Source: Mytilisepta virgata (lineage: Eukaryota; Mollusca; Bivalvia; Mytilida; Mytilidae). Taken from it: a stretch of DNA of 64,000 nucleotides. The notes under the pieces were generated by a model. The model ran no database searches and was not told the DNA's origin. It saw only the letters and a list, made by a program, of their open reading frames with translations. This document shows, piece after piece, positions 48,001 to 53,819 of this stretch (within the stretch, counting starts at the first letter, position 1; every line of letters starts with the position of its first letter). A program made the translations under genes and the position numbers. Where the stretch lies: contig CM051521.1 of NCBI GenBank assembly GCA_028015205.1, positions 63,844,314-63,908,313 on the forward strand, written 5' to 3'.

Positions 48001-48218
48001 TTTCATTTTTAAAATATTTTTTTGCAGGAATGTGCATGATGTCAGCAATACAAGAACAAGTAGAAATTGGCATCTGGACTACAAAACTAAAAAGTTTAGC
48101 AGCATTTGCTTGTGCTTTTATAATTCTTGGTGCATTCATATTTGGATTGACTTTCACACAATCAATTATTAAGGATGAAAGTGGAGTAAAAGCTGACAAA
48201 TCTAAGTACACATGCTAA
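29963..48218 (+). CDS. SLC38A7/SLC38A8-like neutral amino acid transporter, complete
   Basis: Joined exons are 29963-30074, 31763-31884, 33718-33916, 36923-37064, 38256-38348, 39410-39467, 42952-43211, 45743-45942 and 48028-48218. They give 1377 bases, 458 residues plus stop. Human SLC38A7 is, from memory, 462. All junctions are in phase. Diagnostic blocks are GAGLLNFP (helix 1), FGTCITFLIIIGDQ (helix 3), TICFAYQCHVS, YTTYPILLFCGR and LLLAAFIPNIG. About eleven helices are expected (Aa_trans family). Known: SNAT7 exports glutamine and asparagine from lysosomes with sodium coupling. Role and location here are inferred by family. SLC38A7 and SLC38A8 are close, so the exact orthologue is open. 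Introns are large (1.1-3.5 kb) and full of mobile elements. Exon 1 is the least certain because it needs a GC donor. Confidence 0.88.
30419..30600. repeat. Near-perfect foldback in transporter intron 1
   Basis: AGAGTTGTTTTTTTCCGCAA near 30436 pairs with the inverse of TTGCTTCAAAACAACTCT near 30583. Pairing continues through GTGTATAAA, CCTGGTCACTCACAAA and their counterparts. Arms are about 70 bases with a small loop near 30510. It is probably a small hairpin-type MITE; a small-RNA precursor is possible. Confidence 0.65.
30600..30965 (+). repeat. Tandem-core element fragment
   Basis: CAAACCACTGTGCCAATTTA and GAAATGGTGCTTTGG with later GGTCCTTTGGTAGCTC and TGATGAAATGGCCCCTTGG are diverged core units. 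No head or hairpin end is present. Confidence 0.45.
31763..31884 (+). CDS. Transporter exon 2: helix 1
   Basis: After ATTATAG it reads SSWYTSVFLVVNAALGAGLL and NFPDSYRQAGGV, ending at a GTATGT donor in phase 0. VNAxLGAGLLNFP followed by AGGV is the signature start of the SLC38 family substrate-binding core. Confidence 0.9.
32516..32904. mobile_element. TTAA-flanked MITE in transporter intron 2
   Basis: The left end TTAAGGATGTTCGCTGGTCA and the inverted right end TTAAGGATGATCACTGGTCT match at 17 of 20 bases, with TTAA at each edge. At 389 bases and without a frame it looks like a piggyBac-type non-autonomous element. Confidence 0.65.
32905..33717 (+). other. Rest of transporter intron 2
   Basis: AT-rich with short frames only (32957-33151, 33156-33359). 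It ends in the polypyrimidine tract and acceptor of exon 3. I see no further feature. Confidence 0.4.
33718..33916 (+). CDS. Transporter exon 3: helices 2 and 3
   Basis: The acceptor is TTTTCAG and the donor GTAAGT in phase 1. The exon encodes AIIILAYCSD, a loop with TYQDVVLSVCG, and YCFGTCITFLIIIGDQWEE. LAYCS, TYQ-VV-VCG and FGTC-FLIIIGDQ match SLC38A7/8 closely. Confidence 0.92.
34691..34917 (+). mobile_element. tRNA-derived SINE, family 1, copy 2
   Basis: The head GGGGCCTTGGTGGCCGACTG, then AACACTGAGATTGTGAGTTC (decayed B box), GTGTTCGACTCCGATCT, TGACAAGGATTGCTAATTTT and a tail AACAAAACAAACAAT match copy 1 in order. The flanks TAATGTCATTA (34680-34690) and TAATGTTATTA (34918-34928) form a target duplication with one mismatch. 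It sits in intron 3. Confidence 0.8.
35082..35332 (-). repeat. Hairpin-headed repeat, GGGGCAT family, in intron 3
   Basis: Read on the minus strand it begins TTATGCCCTGCCCATGATAG with AGAGGGGCATTATG, a hairpin. CGGTCCATGCGTCCGTCTCG and AAACTTAGTTCACATGTTCC follow. The plan, a palindromic head then CCGTC-rich sequence, recurs in 40830, 43361, 43915, 51035 and 58525. Confidence 0.5.
35445..36552 (+). mobile_element. Tandem-core element, copy 3, in intron 3
   Basis: About six core units with AAACTTGGCAGCAATGGTCC and AACCAAGATGGC blocks run from 35470. The 3' end has TTCAGGTGAGCC and a hairpin (AGGCTC 36532-36537, GAGCCT 36542-36547). The 5' head is missing or diverged. Confidence 0.65.
36603..36910 (+). 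repeat. 30-base minisatellite, about ten units, abutting exon 4
   Basis: The unit contains GATAATGTATATTTGGTGCT followed by TAGACAATAC. Ten copies run without interruption, with few substitutions (TAGACA or TTGACA, ATAC or ATAT). The last unit runs into CTCTTTATTTCAG, the acceptor of exon 4. Long open frames on both strands here are artefacts of a period divisible by three. Confidence 0.9.
36923..37064 (+). CDS. Transporter exon 4
   Basis: It reads VAKEFYCNESPWYMNRITT then a hydrophobic helix LILILPLCFSKRIDFLKIP, ending AG at a GTAATA donor in phase 2. PWY and LP-L--RIDFLK correspond to the family loop and helix. The acceptor (CTTTATTTCAG) lies directly against a 30-base minisatellite. Confidence 0.88.
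37430..37900. mobile_element. TA-flanked MITE in intron 4 (pogo/Tigger-like)
   Basis: The left end CAGTCAACTTTCGTTAT and the inverted right end CAGTCAACTCTCGTTAT match at 16 of 17 bases, flanked by TA on both sides within TATATA. TA target and CAGTC-type ends fit Tc1/mariner-superfamily (pogo) elements. The interior has no frame. Confidence 0.7.
38256..38348 (+). CDS. Transporter exon 5
   Basis: The exon completes an AGT codon and reads MLGVFAIFYVVILVTVKYFL, then a Pro-rich loop and KT, with a GTAAGT donor in phase 2. It is only 93 bases and one helix. Confidence 0.85.
38815..38970 (+). repeat. Dispersed repeat with TCGTCGATTAACGACTC motif, copy 2
   Basis: TTTGATACCAATTTTAATGC, TTTCGTCGATTAACGACTC and GGCCTAAAATGTTGAAAACC match copy 1 in order. 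It is in intron 5. Confidence 0.55.
39410..39467 (+). CDS. Transporter exon 6 (58 bases)
   Basis: After a run of T and AG it reads PDHIIDVFLVVPTICFAYQ with a GTAAGT donor in phase 0. PTICF-(A/G)(Y/F)Q is highly conserved in the family and joins the CHVS of exon 7. Confidence 0.88.
40316..40467. repeat. Inverted repeat with about 63-base arms, intron 6
   Basis: ATCAAGTTTTCTTCAAACAA at the left and, inverted from the right, ATCAGGTTTTCTGCAAACAT start the arms. They continue through GTAAAATAT, CACAAT and GAAGCTTTTT to a loop with CTCGTTCGCTACGCTCACTC. About 80 percent of positions pair by eye. Confidence 0.6.
40480..40690 (+). repeat. Tandem-core element fragment
   Basis: It has AATCAAGATGGCCGCCACAG, TCTGAAACCGCTGAGCC and CAGACTTGGCAGCC, one and a half core units. 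It lies beside the split MITE below. Confidence 0.5.
40830..41220 (+). repeat. Hairpin-headed repeat, GGGGCAT family, in intron 6
   Basis: The head TTATGCCCTGCCC pairs with GGATGGGGCATATA. TTACCCTTGTCCATCC follows, then two similar blocks with AGGTTCATTTCTTTGGAACT near 40920 and 41070. It ends near GACGGGGCATCTGTG. A related copy is at 51035-51345. Confidence 0.55.
41412..41763 (+). mobile_element. tRNA-derived SINE, family 2, copy 2, with 12-base target duplication
   Basis: GACTGCCTTGGTGGTCTCGT through GCCACTGGACATTAAACAAT matches copy 1 at nearly every position. TTAATTGTGGGG occurs at 41400-41411 and again at 41764-41775. High similarity of the two copies and clean duplications suggest fairly recent activity. 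Confidence 0.9.
41920..42783 (+). mobile_element. Tandem-core element, copy 4, in intron 6
   Basis: Five or six diverged core units (GAAACCACTG, CTTGGCAGAAATGGTCCTTA, CAACCAAGATG) end with AATGTGAGCAATAC. The hairpin is AGGCTCC 42761-42767 with GGAGCCT 42770-42776, followed by CTAGTTTG. The head is missing. Confidence 0.65.
42952..43211 (+). CDS. Transporter exon 7
   Basis: It starts CHVSIIPIYSCMEKRN after a T-rich CCAG acceptor. It encodes a helix with GTAAFGYFTFG, then DILLSY and YTTYPILLFCGR, ending at a GTAAAT donor in phase 2. GYFTFG, LLSY and YPILxFCGR match SLC38A7. Confidence 0.92.
43290..43570 (+). repeat. Hairpin-headed repeat, CCCCTCAAC family, intron 7 copy
   Basis: After TTTTGTTTATCATACAGTTG it has the palindrome CCCCTCAAC/GTTGAGGGGG (43364-43386), then ACGTCTGTGTGCGCATCCGC and TGACCTTGTGACATAAGATG. 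The same block, flanks included, recurs in intron 8 at 47650-47918 with few differences. Further diverged units of the family continue to about 43915 and again 44460-44775. Confidence 0.75.
43912..44465 (+). repeat. Hairpin-headed repeat, TATACCCC family, with three tandem units
   Basis: The head TATACCCCACGCAACGGGTT pairs with its own continuation GCGGAGGTATA. CCGTCTGTCCATTCGTCCGT follows. Three units of about 165 bases marked by CATCGCAACTCCTCTCAAAC, GAATTTCATGAAACC and GATGTGCATATCGACAGGAA come next. It is nested inside the CCCCTCAAC-family repeat. Confidence 0.7.
44825..45420 (+). repeat. Three diverged units with GGTAAATCAGTAAATTACAG
   Basis: AAAGGGAGGTAAATCAGTAA, TTACAGTAAAAAGCAATAG and ACATTAGATATGAATT blocks occur near 44850, 45180 and 45340, the middle one with AAAGGGGAGG. 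Spacing is irregular (about 330 and 160). It lies in intron 7. Confidence 0.55.
45743..45942 (+). CDS. Transporter exon 8
   Basis: It reads AALVSLWVDV, a cytosolic segment with ENTERIHR, then TIIWFILTLLLAAFIPNIGV and a further helix ending IFIFP. The donor is GTAAGA in phase 1. LLLAxFIPxIG is a strong family match. Confidence 0.9.
46745..47340 (+). mobile_element. Tandem-core element, copy 5, in intron 8
   Basis: The head has GCCATCACTAGTTGTCGTCC and TGGTAAACTTCCCTTTAAAG. Three core units follow with GGCCAATTGGAACAAAA, GGTCCTTAG and AAGATGGCCACCAGAGC. The end has TCAAGGTCAGCGATAG and a decayed hairpin before CTCAGTTG. Confidence 0.65.
47650..47918 (+). repeat. Hairpin-headed repeat, CCCCTCAAC family, intron 8 copy
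   Basis: It matches 43290-43570 from CATTTTTGATGTTTTGTTTA to GGTTGACTGGCTTTTAA, including the flank outside the palindrome. The copies are about 4.4 kb apart in the same gene. The head palindrome is slightly decayed (CACCTCAAC/GTTGAGGGGG). Confidence 0.75.
48028..48218 (+). CDS. Transporter exon 9 with stop
   Basis: After TTTTGCAG it completes a Gly codon and reads MCMMSAIQEQVEI, a last helix AFACAFIILGAFIFGLTFTQ, and a short polar tail ending KYTC before TAA at 48216-48218. LGAFIFG and a following T-x-x-I fit the family C-terminus. No clear AATAAA was identified close downstream. Confidence 0.88.
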
Positions 48219-48469
48219 TAGATTACTGGTTTACATTGTATTTTATTCTGAAAGTAACAAAGGAGCAACATTTGACTTTTGTGGGAGGCAAGGAAATGAA
48301 CTTTGATGCTGCACTTTTCTTTAGGCATCCATGAGCATGGACAATTCTCTTTCTGCACACTTAATCCCCAGATGTTTTTCTCAAGATATGCCACTATTCG
48401 GTTCCAGGCATTATTCAATCCTGCCTTTTTCACTGCATTTTTTTTTTAATAGTTCAAATTTTTTCACAA

Positions 48470-49520
48470 AATTTTACAGGTTTTCTATTTTCCCTATTCT
48501 CTCCTTGCCAAAGTGTGCCCCCTCCAAGTATCAAATAGTTTTTCTTGTAAGGAACGATGAGTCTCCAAGGTCTGATATATTAAAAGTCCATTATTCAAGG
48601 AACTTTTTAAGAGATAAATTATGGCATCCTATGATTTGTAGAAGAGTTAACCACAGGTAGGCCAAATGTTGTGAAAATTTTATTCATTGAGTAACATAGT
48701 AATAAGGCTAGTGTGTGGTAAGATCTTAAACAAACCACAGACTCCCAAAAATCATTTTATTTCTAATCCTGGAAAATCTGTTACTTGCATGTTTTGCATG
48801 AAGATATCACTTTGTCTAAAATTTTTGAGGGATTACTGAATGCAAGAATTTATATTAAAACTAAATATAATTTTTAGATGACCCTGTATTTTCAGTAACT
48901 ATATATAATAACAGGGATTATTACAAAATTGTGGGTAACTCTTTTGCCACAAGAAGAATAGAACATATTTTTTCCTATTTTTGGCACATTTCCACACTTC
49001 TCAGTCCAGTGATTAAAAATTATTTAATTTATCCATTGCAATTTGCGGAATTTACATTTATCGGAATGATAAACTTGAGAAGTTACAAAATGACGTTCCT
49101 GTAAACAAATTGCGTTGCAATGGCAATTTCTTGAGGTTTTTGTCGAAAATCATAGGAGAAACAGATTCTCCTTCAATTTACTCGTGAGTTATAGAATTTT
49201 TCCACCCTCAATATTTAAATTTTAGATTTTAACACTCGCAAAAGCTCACGTGTTGAAAATAAAAAATTTAACTATCTCAGGTGTAGAAATTCCATAAGTC
49301 ACTCGTACCTGAAGGAGGATCTTTATTACTGTGATAATGTATACTAATTCTTGATATACTGAGATGTTATTTCGAATATATTATTTTTATACATTTAATA
49401 ATTATTAAAAACTTAAATTGTTGTTGTTTTCACTTTTTTAGAACATATATTTTGAATGATAATAGAAAAGAGATACCACATGATTGTTACAAGGAGTCTC
49501 TGGATCTACATCTTTGCTAG
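48470..49520 (+). repeat. 3' flank segment, duplicated at 53820-56450
   Basis: Three ordered blocks are shared. The first is TCCTTGCCAAAGTGTGCCCC to AGTTAACCAC (48500-48655, versus 53840-53995). The second is ATTACTGAATGCAAGAATTT to ACAGGGATTATTACAAAATT (48830-48935, versus 56145-56225). The third is TTTTGAATGATAATAGAAAA to TTACAAGGAGTCTC (49448-49500, versus 56375-56435). Divergence is perhaps 15-20 percent. No coding content is seen. Confidence 0.65.
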
Positions 49521-50235
49521 CCAAGGGCTGCGATTTGCTTCTCTCTCTCCACCACTGGCAGATTAAGCCAGAATTTGGGGTCAGTGTATTACTTATTTTT
49601 ATTGGATGCAGCTGAGACCAGCTGCACCAATCAGAAAACAATGATCACATGTTGACAATGTAAACAAATAATACAAATAATATGGCGAAATGCATTGAAA
49701 ATTGCAGATTATGCAATGAGACTTAGCTCCCAAAACACAAAAGAACAATATTGGCAGACACTTTACTGTGTTTAGTCAGCTTATTGAGGTTTGGTGTTAT
49801 TTGCCTCTTTCAGAGGATGAAATGCCAAAGTACTTTTGTGTGTTCATTTTTACAAAGTAATACACCCAGGGGGTTAACTTGGCCAAACTTTGCGTACAGA
49901 CGTGCAGCAAGAACTTTTATGACCCTACCCTTTCATATACTTGAATTTTTCAAAAATCATACCTTGTCATGGACCATAGTGTGTAATGTGTATGGATAAT
50001 GCCACACTACCTGCACACTAAAGACCCCTTCTGTAGTTTTTGATAAAGAGTAGGCTGATTGCCGCTACAGAAGGCTAACTTATCCGACCCTACCCAACCG
50101 TCCTCCTTTTACAGTGGCAGTCCAAATTGGTTTCCCTTTGTTTCCAATCCCAACCCTATTTGAATTGTTTGATATATTGAACTGGTGTCCTGAAGAAGCA
50201 TGAAATATTTGCCACTGGACGTTAAGCATGCCCAT
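49521..50235. other. Flank with a SINE-like tail fragment
   Basis: No gene is evident. At 50205-50230, TATTTGCCACTGGACGTTAA matches the 3' tail of SINE family 2, so an older truncated or related element ends here. Confidence 0.4.
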
Positions 50236-50237
50236 GT

Positions 50238-50725
50238 CAAACTGAACTGCCTAATTAAGCAGTTGGTAGGCTTTTCGTAGGCAATTATTGAAATTTTAAC
50301 AGTTCTGTAGCAGTTACAGGCAGTTCATCCATAAGCAGTCATGTAAACTGCTTCTTAGTAGTGAGGGGAACTGCTTCTTGGCAGTTGTCTTTTGAAAGAA
50401 GCAGTTTCTTAGCAGTTTGTTTACAGATAGAACTGCCTAATCTTTGTTACAGAAATGCTTGATAATTGTCTTTATTTTCAATTAAAATAAGCATTTGAGT
50501 GAAGGTCATGTGATCAGATTTAAATCTGCAAAATGGCTCCAAAGCTGTGTATTTGTGTGAGGAAGAAAATGAATGGATTTGGGTCTTTTACTGCTAAGAA
50601 ACTGCCATAGAAATGCCAATATGCAAATGAAACACTATGAAGGGTAAGAAACTGCCAAGGAACTGCTGAATTTTGTGAACTGTAAAGGCTAACGAACTGC
50701 TATGGAACTGCCTTCAACTTTCACA
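50238..50725. repeat. Cluster of AACTGC/GCAGTT motifs in both orientations
   Basis: Close to 20 copies of AACTGC or GCAGTT, many extended to AACTGCC or AGCAGTT, lie within about 490 bases. They are irregularly spaced and in both orientations. Examples are AGCAGTTGGTAGGC, AACTGCTTCTTAGTAG and GGAACTGCCTTCAAC. This far exceeds chance for a six-base word in AT-rich DNA. The function is unknown; the core resembles a Myb-type YAACTG site. Confidence 0.6.
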
Positions 50726-50734
50726 ATCAATCAA

Positions 50735-50965
50735 TCAAAAACCATACCCATTCATATACTAGATGCTTCAAATCGAGACCCATTCATATACTAGATGCTT
50801 CAAAACCAGACCTATTCATATACTAGATGCTTCAAAACCAGACCTATTCAGCATCCAAGCAGAAAAGTATTTTCTCGTCATAAAATTATAACCCATTGAT
50901 ATACTATTTATTCTCAATTTACCACCCATTGATATACATCTAAGGCTTTATGTCATACCCAGTCA
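50735..50965 (+). repeat. Short tandem repeat with CATTCATATACTAGATGCTT
   Basis: About three near-identical 34-base units (50750-50850) are followed by decayed forms with CCCATTGATATAC and CCAGTCATATATTTGATG to 50965. Confidence 0.7.
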
Positions 50966-51034
50966 TATATTTGATGACTCAAAAAGTAGGCCAATTCCAG
51001 CCGCACGTCCATATATACTGCTATATAGAATTTT

Positions 51035-51345
51035 TATGCCCCATCCACGAATGTTTAAGGGGCATATAGATTTATCCTTTTCTGTCTGTAGATAGGATGT
51101 ATGTCCAGCTGTCTTGGTTTAGGTTCATTTATCAGAAACCTATTGATATCAATGATATTATACCACTATAATCCCCCCATAACACTGCACACAGATGAGA
51201 AACATTTGGGTCACTTTAGACCTTTATTTAATGCACGAGTGACTCTTAATAAAGTTATGCCAATGATTTCATACCCTAGGAATCAATGGTGTTATATCAA
51301 TGATCAACCATTATATCCTAGCTCTTATATTATATAATGGGGTGT
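51035..51345 (+). repeat. Hairpin-headed repeat, GGGGCAT family
   Basis: ATGCCCCATCCACG with TAAGGGGCATATAG forms the head. TTATCCTTTTCTGTCTGT and AGGTTCATTTATCAGAAACC follow, as in the copy at 40830-41220. Confidence 0.5.
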
Positions 51346-51351
51346 GACTTA

Positions 51352-51535
51352 ACATTGAGTTCGAGTTAAAGTTAAAGTTAGAGTTCGAGTTGAAGTTCGA
51401 GTTAGAGTTAGAGTTAGAGTTATAATTCGAGTTCGAGTTGAAGTTCGAGTGAACTCGAGATATTAATTTCTAATGTCATTTATCGAGTTACATTTGGAGT
51501 TAGAGTTACGGTTCGAGTTAAAGTTGGAGTTAAGT
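51352..51535 (+). repeat. Hexamer repeat GAGTTM
   Basis: GAGTTCGAGTTAAAGTTAAAG-like sequence runs for about 100 bases in units of six (GAGTTC, GAGTTA, AAGTTA, AAGTTC). It resumes at 51483-51535 after a gap containing the palindrome GAACTCGAGA. It encodes nothing convincing. Confidence 0.8.
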
Positions 51536-51907
51536 TTAATGCACGTGTTCCTGGTACGTTTTTTTGTATAAATAGCGTACAAACTTTTTTCTAATACGGA
51601 AATCAGTGACGAATTGGAAGTGTTGATTAACAGATCTAGACATTATATTCACTATTCACATGATAAAATCCTGCTACGTGAGCCTTTAGAGTGCTTCATC
51701 TACTAATAATTTCAGATTTTAATTTTATTTAATAAAATGTCAATCAGAATATAAGTGTTATTTTACTCTGGGTGTAGCAAAACAAGTCAACTAGACTCTA
51801 CCATACGATCTTCAACGTGTATATACACACTATATTTGTCCCAGATTTAGAAAAATGTGAACACGACATAACAAGCCTACGAGTACTCTATACTACAAAC
51901 AATATTT

Positions 51908-52905
51908 CAAACAAACTAGAGGCTGCAAGGAGCATATATAAGCTCATCTGTAAAAGGCATTATTGGTTCGGGCATCCATCGACACAATTTTGAAACTGGA
52001 CACCCCTAATGATGATTTAGACCAAACTGGCCAGTGTATTTAGAGGAGGTGTTAAAAGTGCATTCACATAAGGTATAGTGTGGAACTAAGTCCGGCGCGG
52101 TGGCCATCATATTTGCGGAGGTCGGAATCACCGGACGCCGTTTTGGAAGGGGACAATTTAAAGGTCATTAAAGTAAAGTTTGGTTGATATTGACTGTGTA
52201 GTTTCTGAGGAAAAGATTTTAAAATTTTCCTTCTCCCTATTATAATTATCTCCGGCAACTATCTTGGTCGGGGACAACAGACACAATTTTAGAAGGAGGC
52301 CACTTAAGGACTATATATTCCACCATAGCTAAGTTCCAATTAACCCAAGAGTTTCAAAGGAGATCTTCAAATTGTATTTCCCATAGGGTCCTAAGTTTAA
52401 TTATGTCGGGTCGTGACGGCAATCTTGGATGACGGACGAACACACCAGATAAGAAGTTTAAAGGGGACCATCCCATAACTAATATAACCAAGTTGGGTTC
52501 CAATTGGCCCATTAGTTTTAGAGGAAAATATTTTTATATTAAAAAAAAAACAAAACAAAAAAGCTAAAATTAACTCCAAGACGGGTAATCCGATTTCTAC
52601 GAAAATTGAAACGCAAGTAGATCGTTTTTACCTTGACAGATTTTCTCTAAAAGGCATTTCTTCTTAGATAATTTTCAAAAACTACTGTCTGACCCATATG
52701 TTCTATTCTTATTAACATAGGGCATGTGGTTTGATTTGTGGCATCCTTTGACATTTTTTTCTACTAGACACCCTAGTGATGACTCGGGCCAGGTTTGATT
52801 CCAATTAGCCCAGCAAGTTCAGAGTGTAAGACTTTCTTACAAAAAAAGTTTACGACGGCAGATGACGGACACCGAGTGATGGCGAAAGCTCACATGGCCT
52901 TTATG
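51908..52905 (-). mobile_element. Tandem-core element, copy 6, full length on the minus strand
   Basis: Read on the minus strand it starts near 52905 with ATGTGAGCTTTCGCCATCAC, CGGTGTCCGTCATCTGCC and GTAAACTTTTTT. It passes through core units with CCAATTGGAACCCAACTTGG and ends with GATGAGCTTATATATGCTCC and a decayed hairpin before CCTCTAGTTTG at 51908. It is the clearest case with both the head and the tail. Confidence 0.65.
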
Positions 52906-53815
52906 ATTTATTGTATAGTTAACACAGTATACAATCGGCACATCCGAGACATTTAGTAAAACCGAGTGTTTACATTTCAACTGATTGATTGGCCAAGTAT
53001 GACAAGCCATACAATTAAACCTTTTGCTGTCCACAAAAAGACATACCAAGCAATCAAATTTTAAATGTATCCGGTGTTACCGATGGTTTCGGGTGATCCG
53101 GTTGTACACCGTGGTTAAGTTTTGTCTACTTATACGGTACATCGACGATATGAAGAAAACATCAAGAAAGCCAATCAAAAATGCACAGGGAAATACACAG
53201 AAAGGCAGACAGATCAGTATATTCCCTACAGTTTTGTTGTGTTTGTCTTGCAATGAAAAATATAGGCCTAGTAGGCCACAAATATCCCGGCCTCCCCCTC
53301 TAGGAGAAAACCGTTAAAGTTTATGGTACACATTACAACTCATTATTATCAAGCTTCCAGACCAAGTATTAATCAATTCCTACATATATAGAAGTCGGGA
53401 AACTTTGAAATTGTCATCCATTATGCCTAATAGTAAAATAATTGTTATTATATAGCTCAACACAGCTCAGCTACATTTAGTCACTATGACCTACATTTTA
53501 TGGCAGAGTGAATTTGATTAAAATTTTGCATTTTAGTCTATTTCTAAAAAAAATGTTATTATATATTAATGATATTTTACAACTACGATCACCTTCCTTA
53601 GTTCAACAAAGATCACCAACATATAAGTTCATGATAATTCAATGTTTTTACTGGGGTAAGAGTTAATGTTAACAGGATATATTATAAAATATTTAAAATA
53701 ATTCTCAAAACGATTTACCATCATAAATAAAAGATAGCAATTCTATGTGCAGGAAGACGGGCATAAGTGTCTTACACATGTTACAGACATACAATCTCGA
53801 GTTTCACAAAATTTT
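52906..53815. other. Intergenic, no gene recognised
   Basis: A short frame 53024-53317 has no family resemblance. TAGTCACTATGACCTACATT near 53478 belongs to the GGGGCAT-type repeats. Nothing else is supported. Confidence 0.35.
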
Positions 53816-53819
53816 ACAG

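Noticed and set aside
51352..51535. Coding repeat
   Set aside because: The six-base period gives open dipeptide frames by default; no start, splice or family support.
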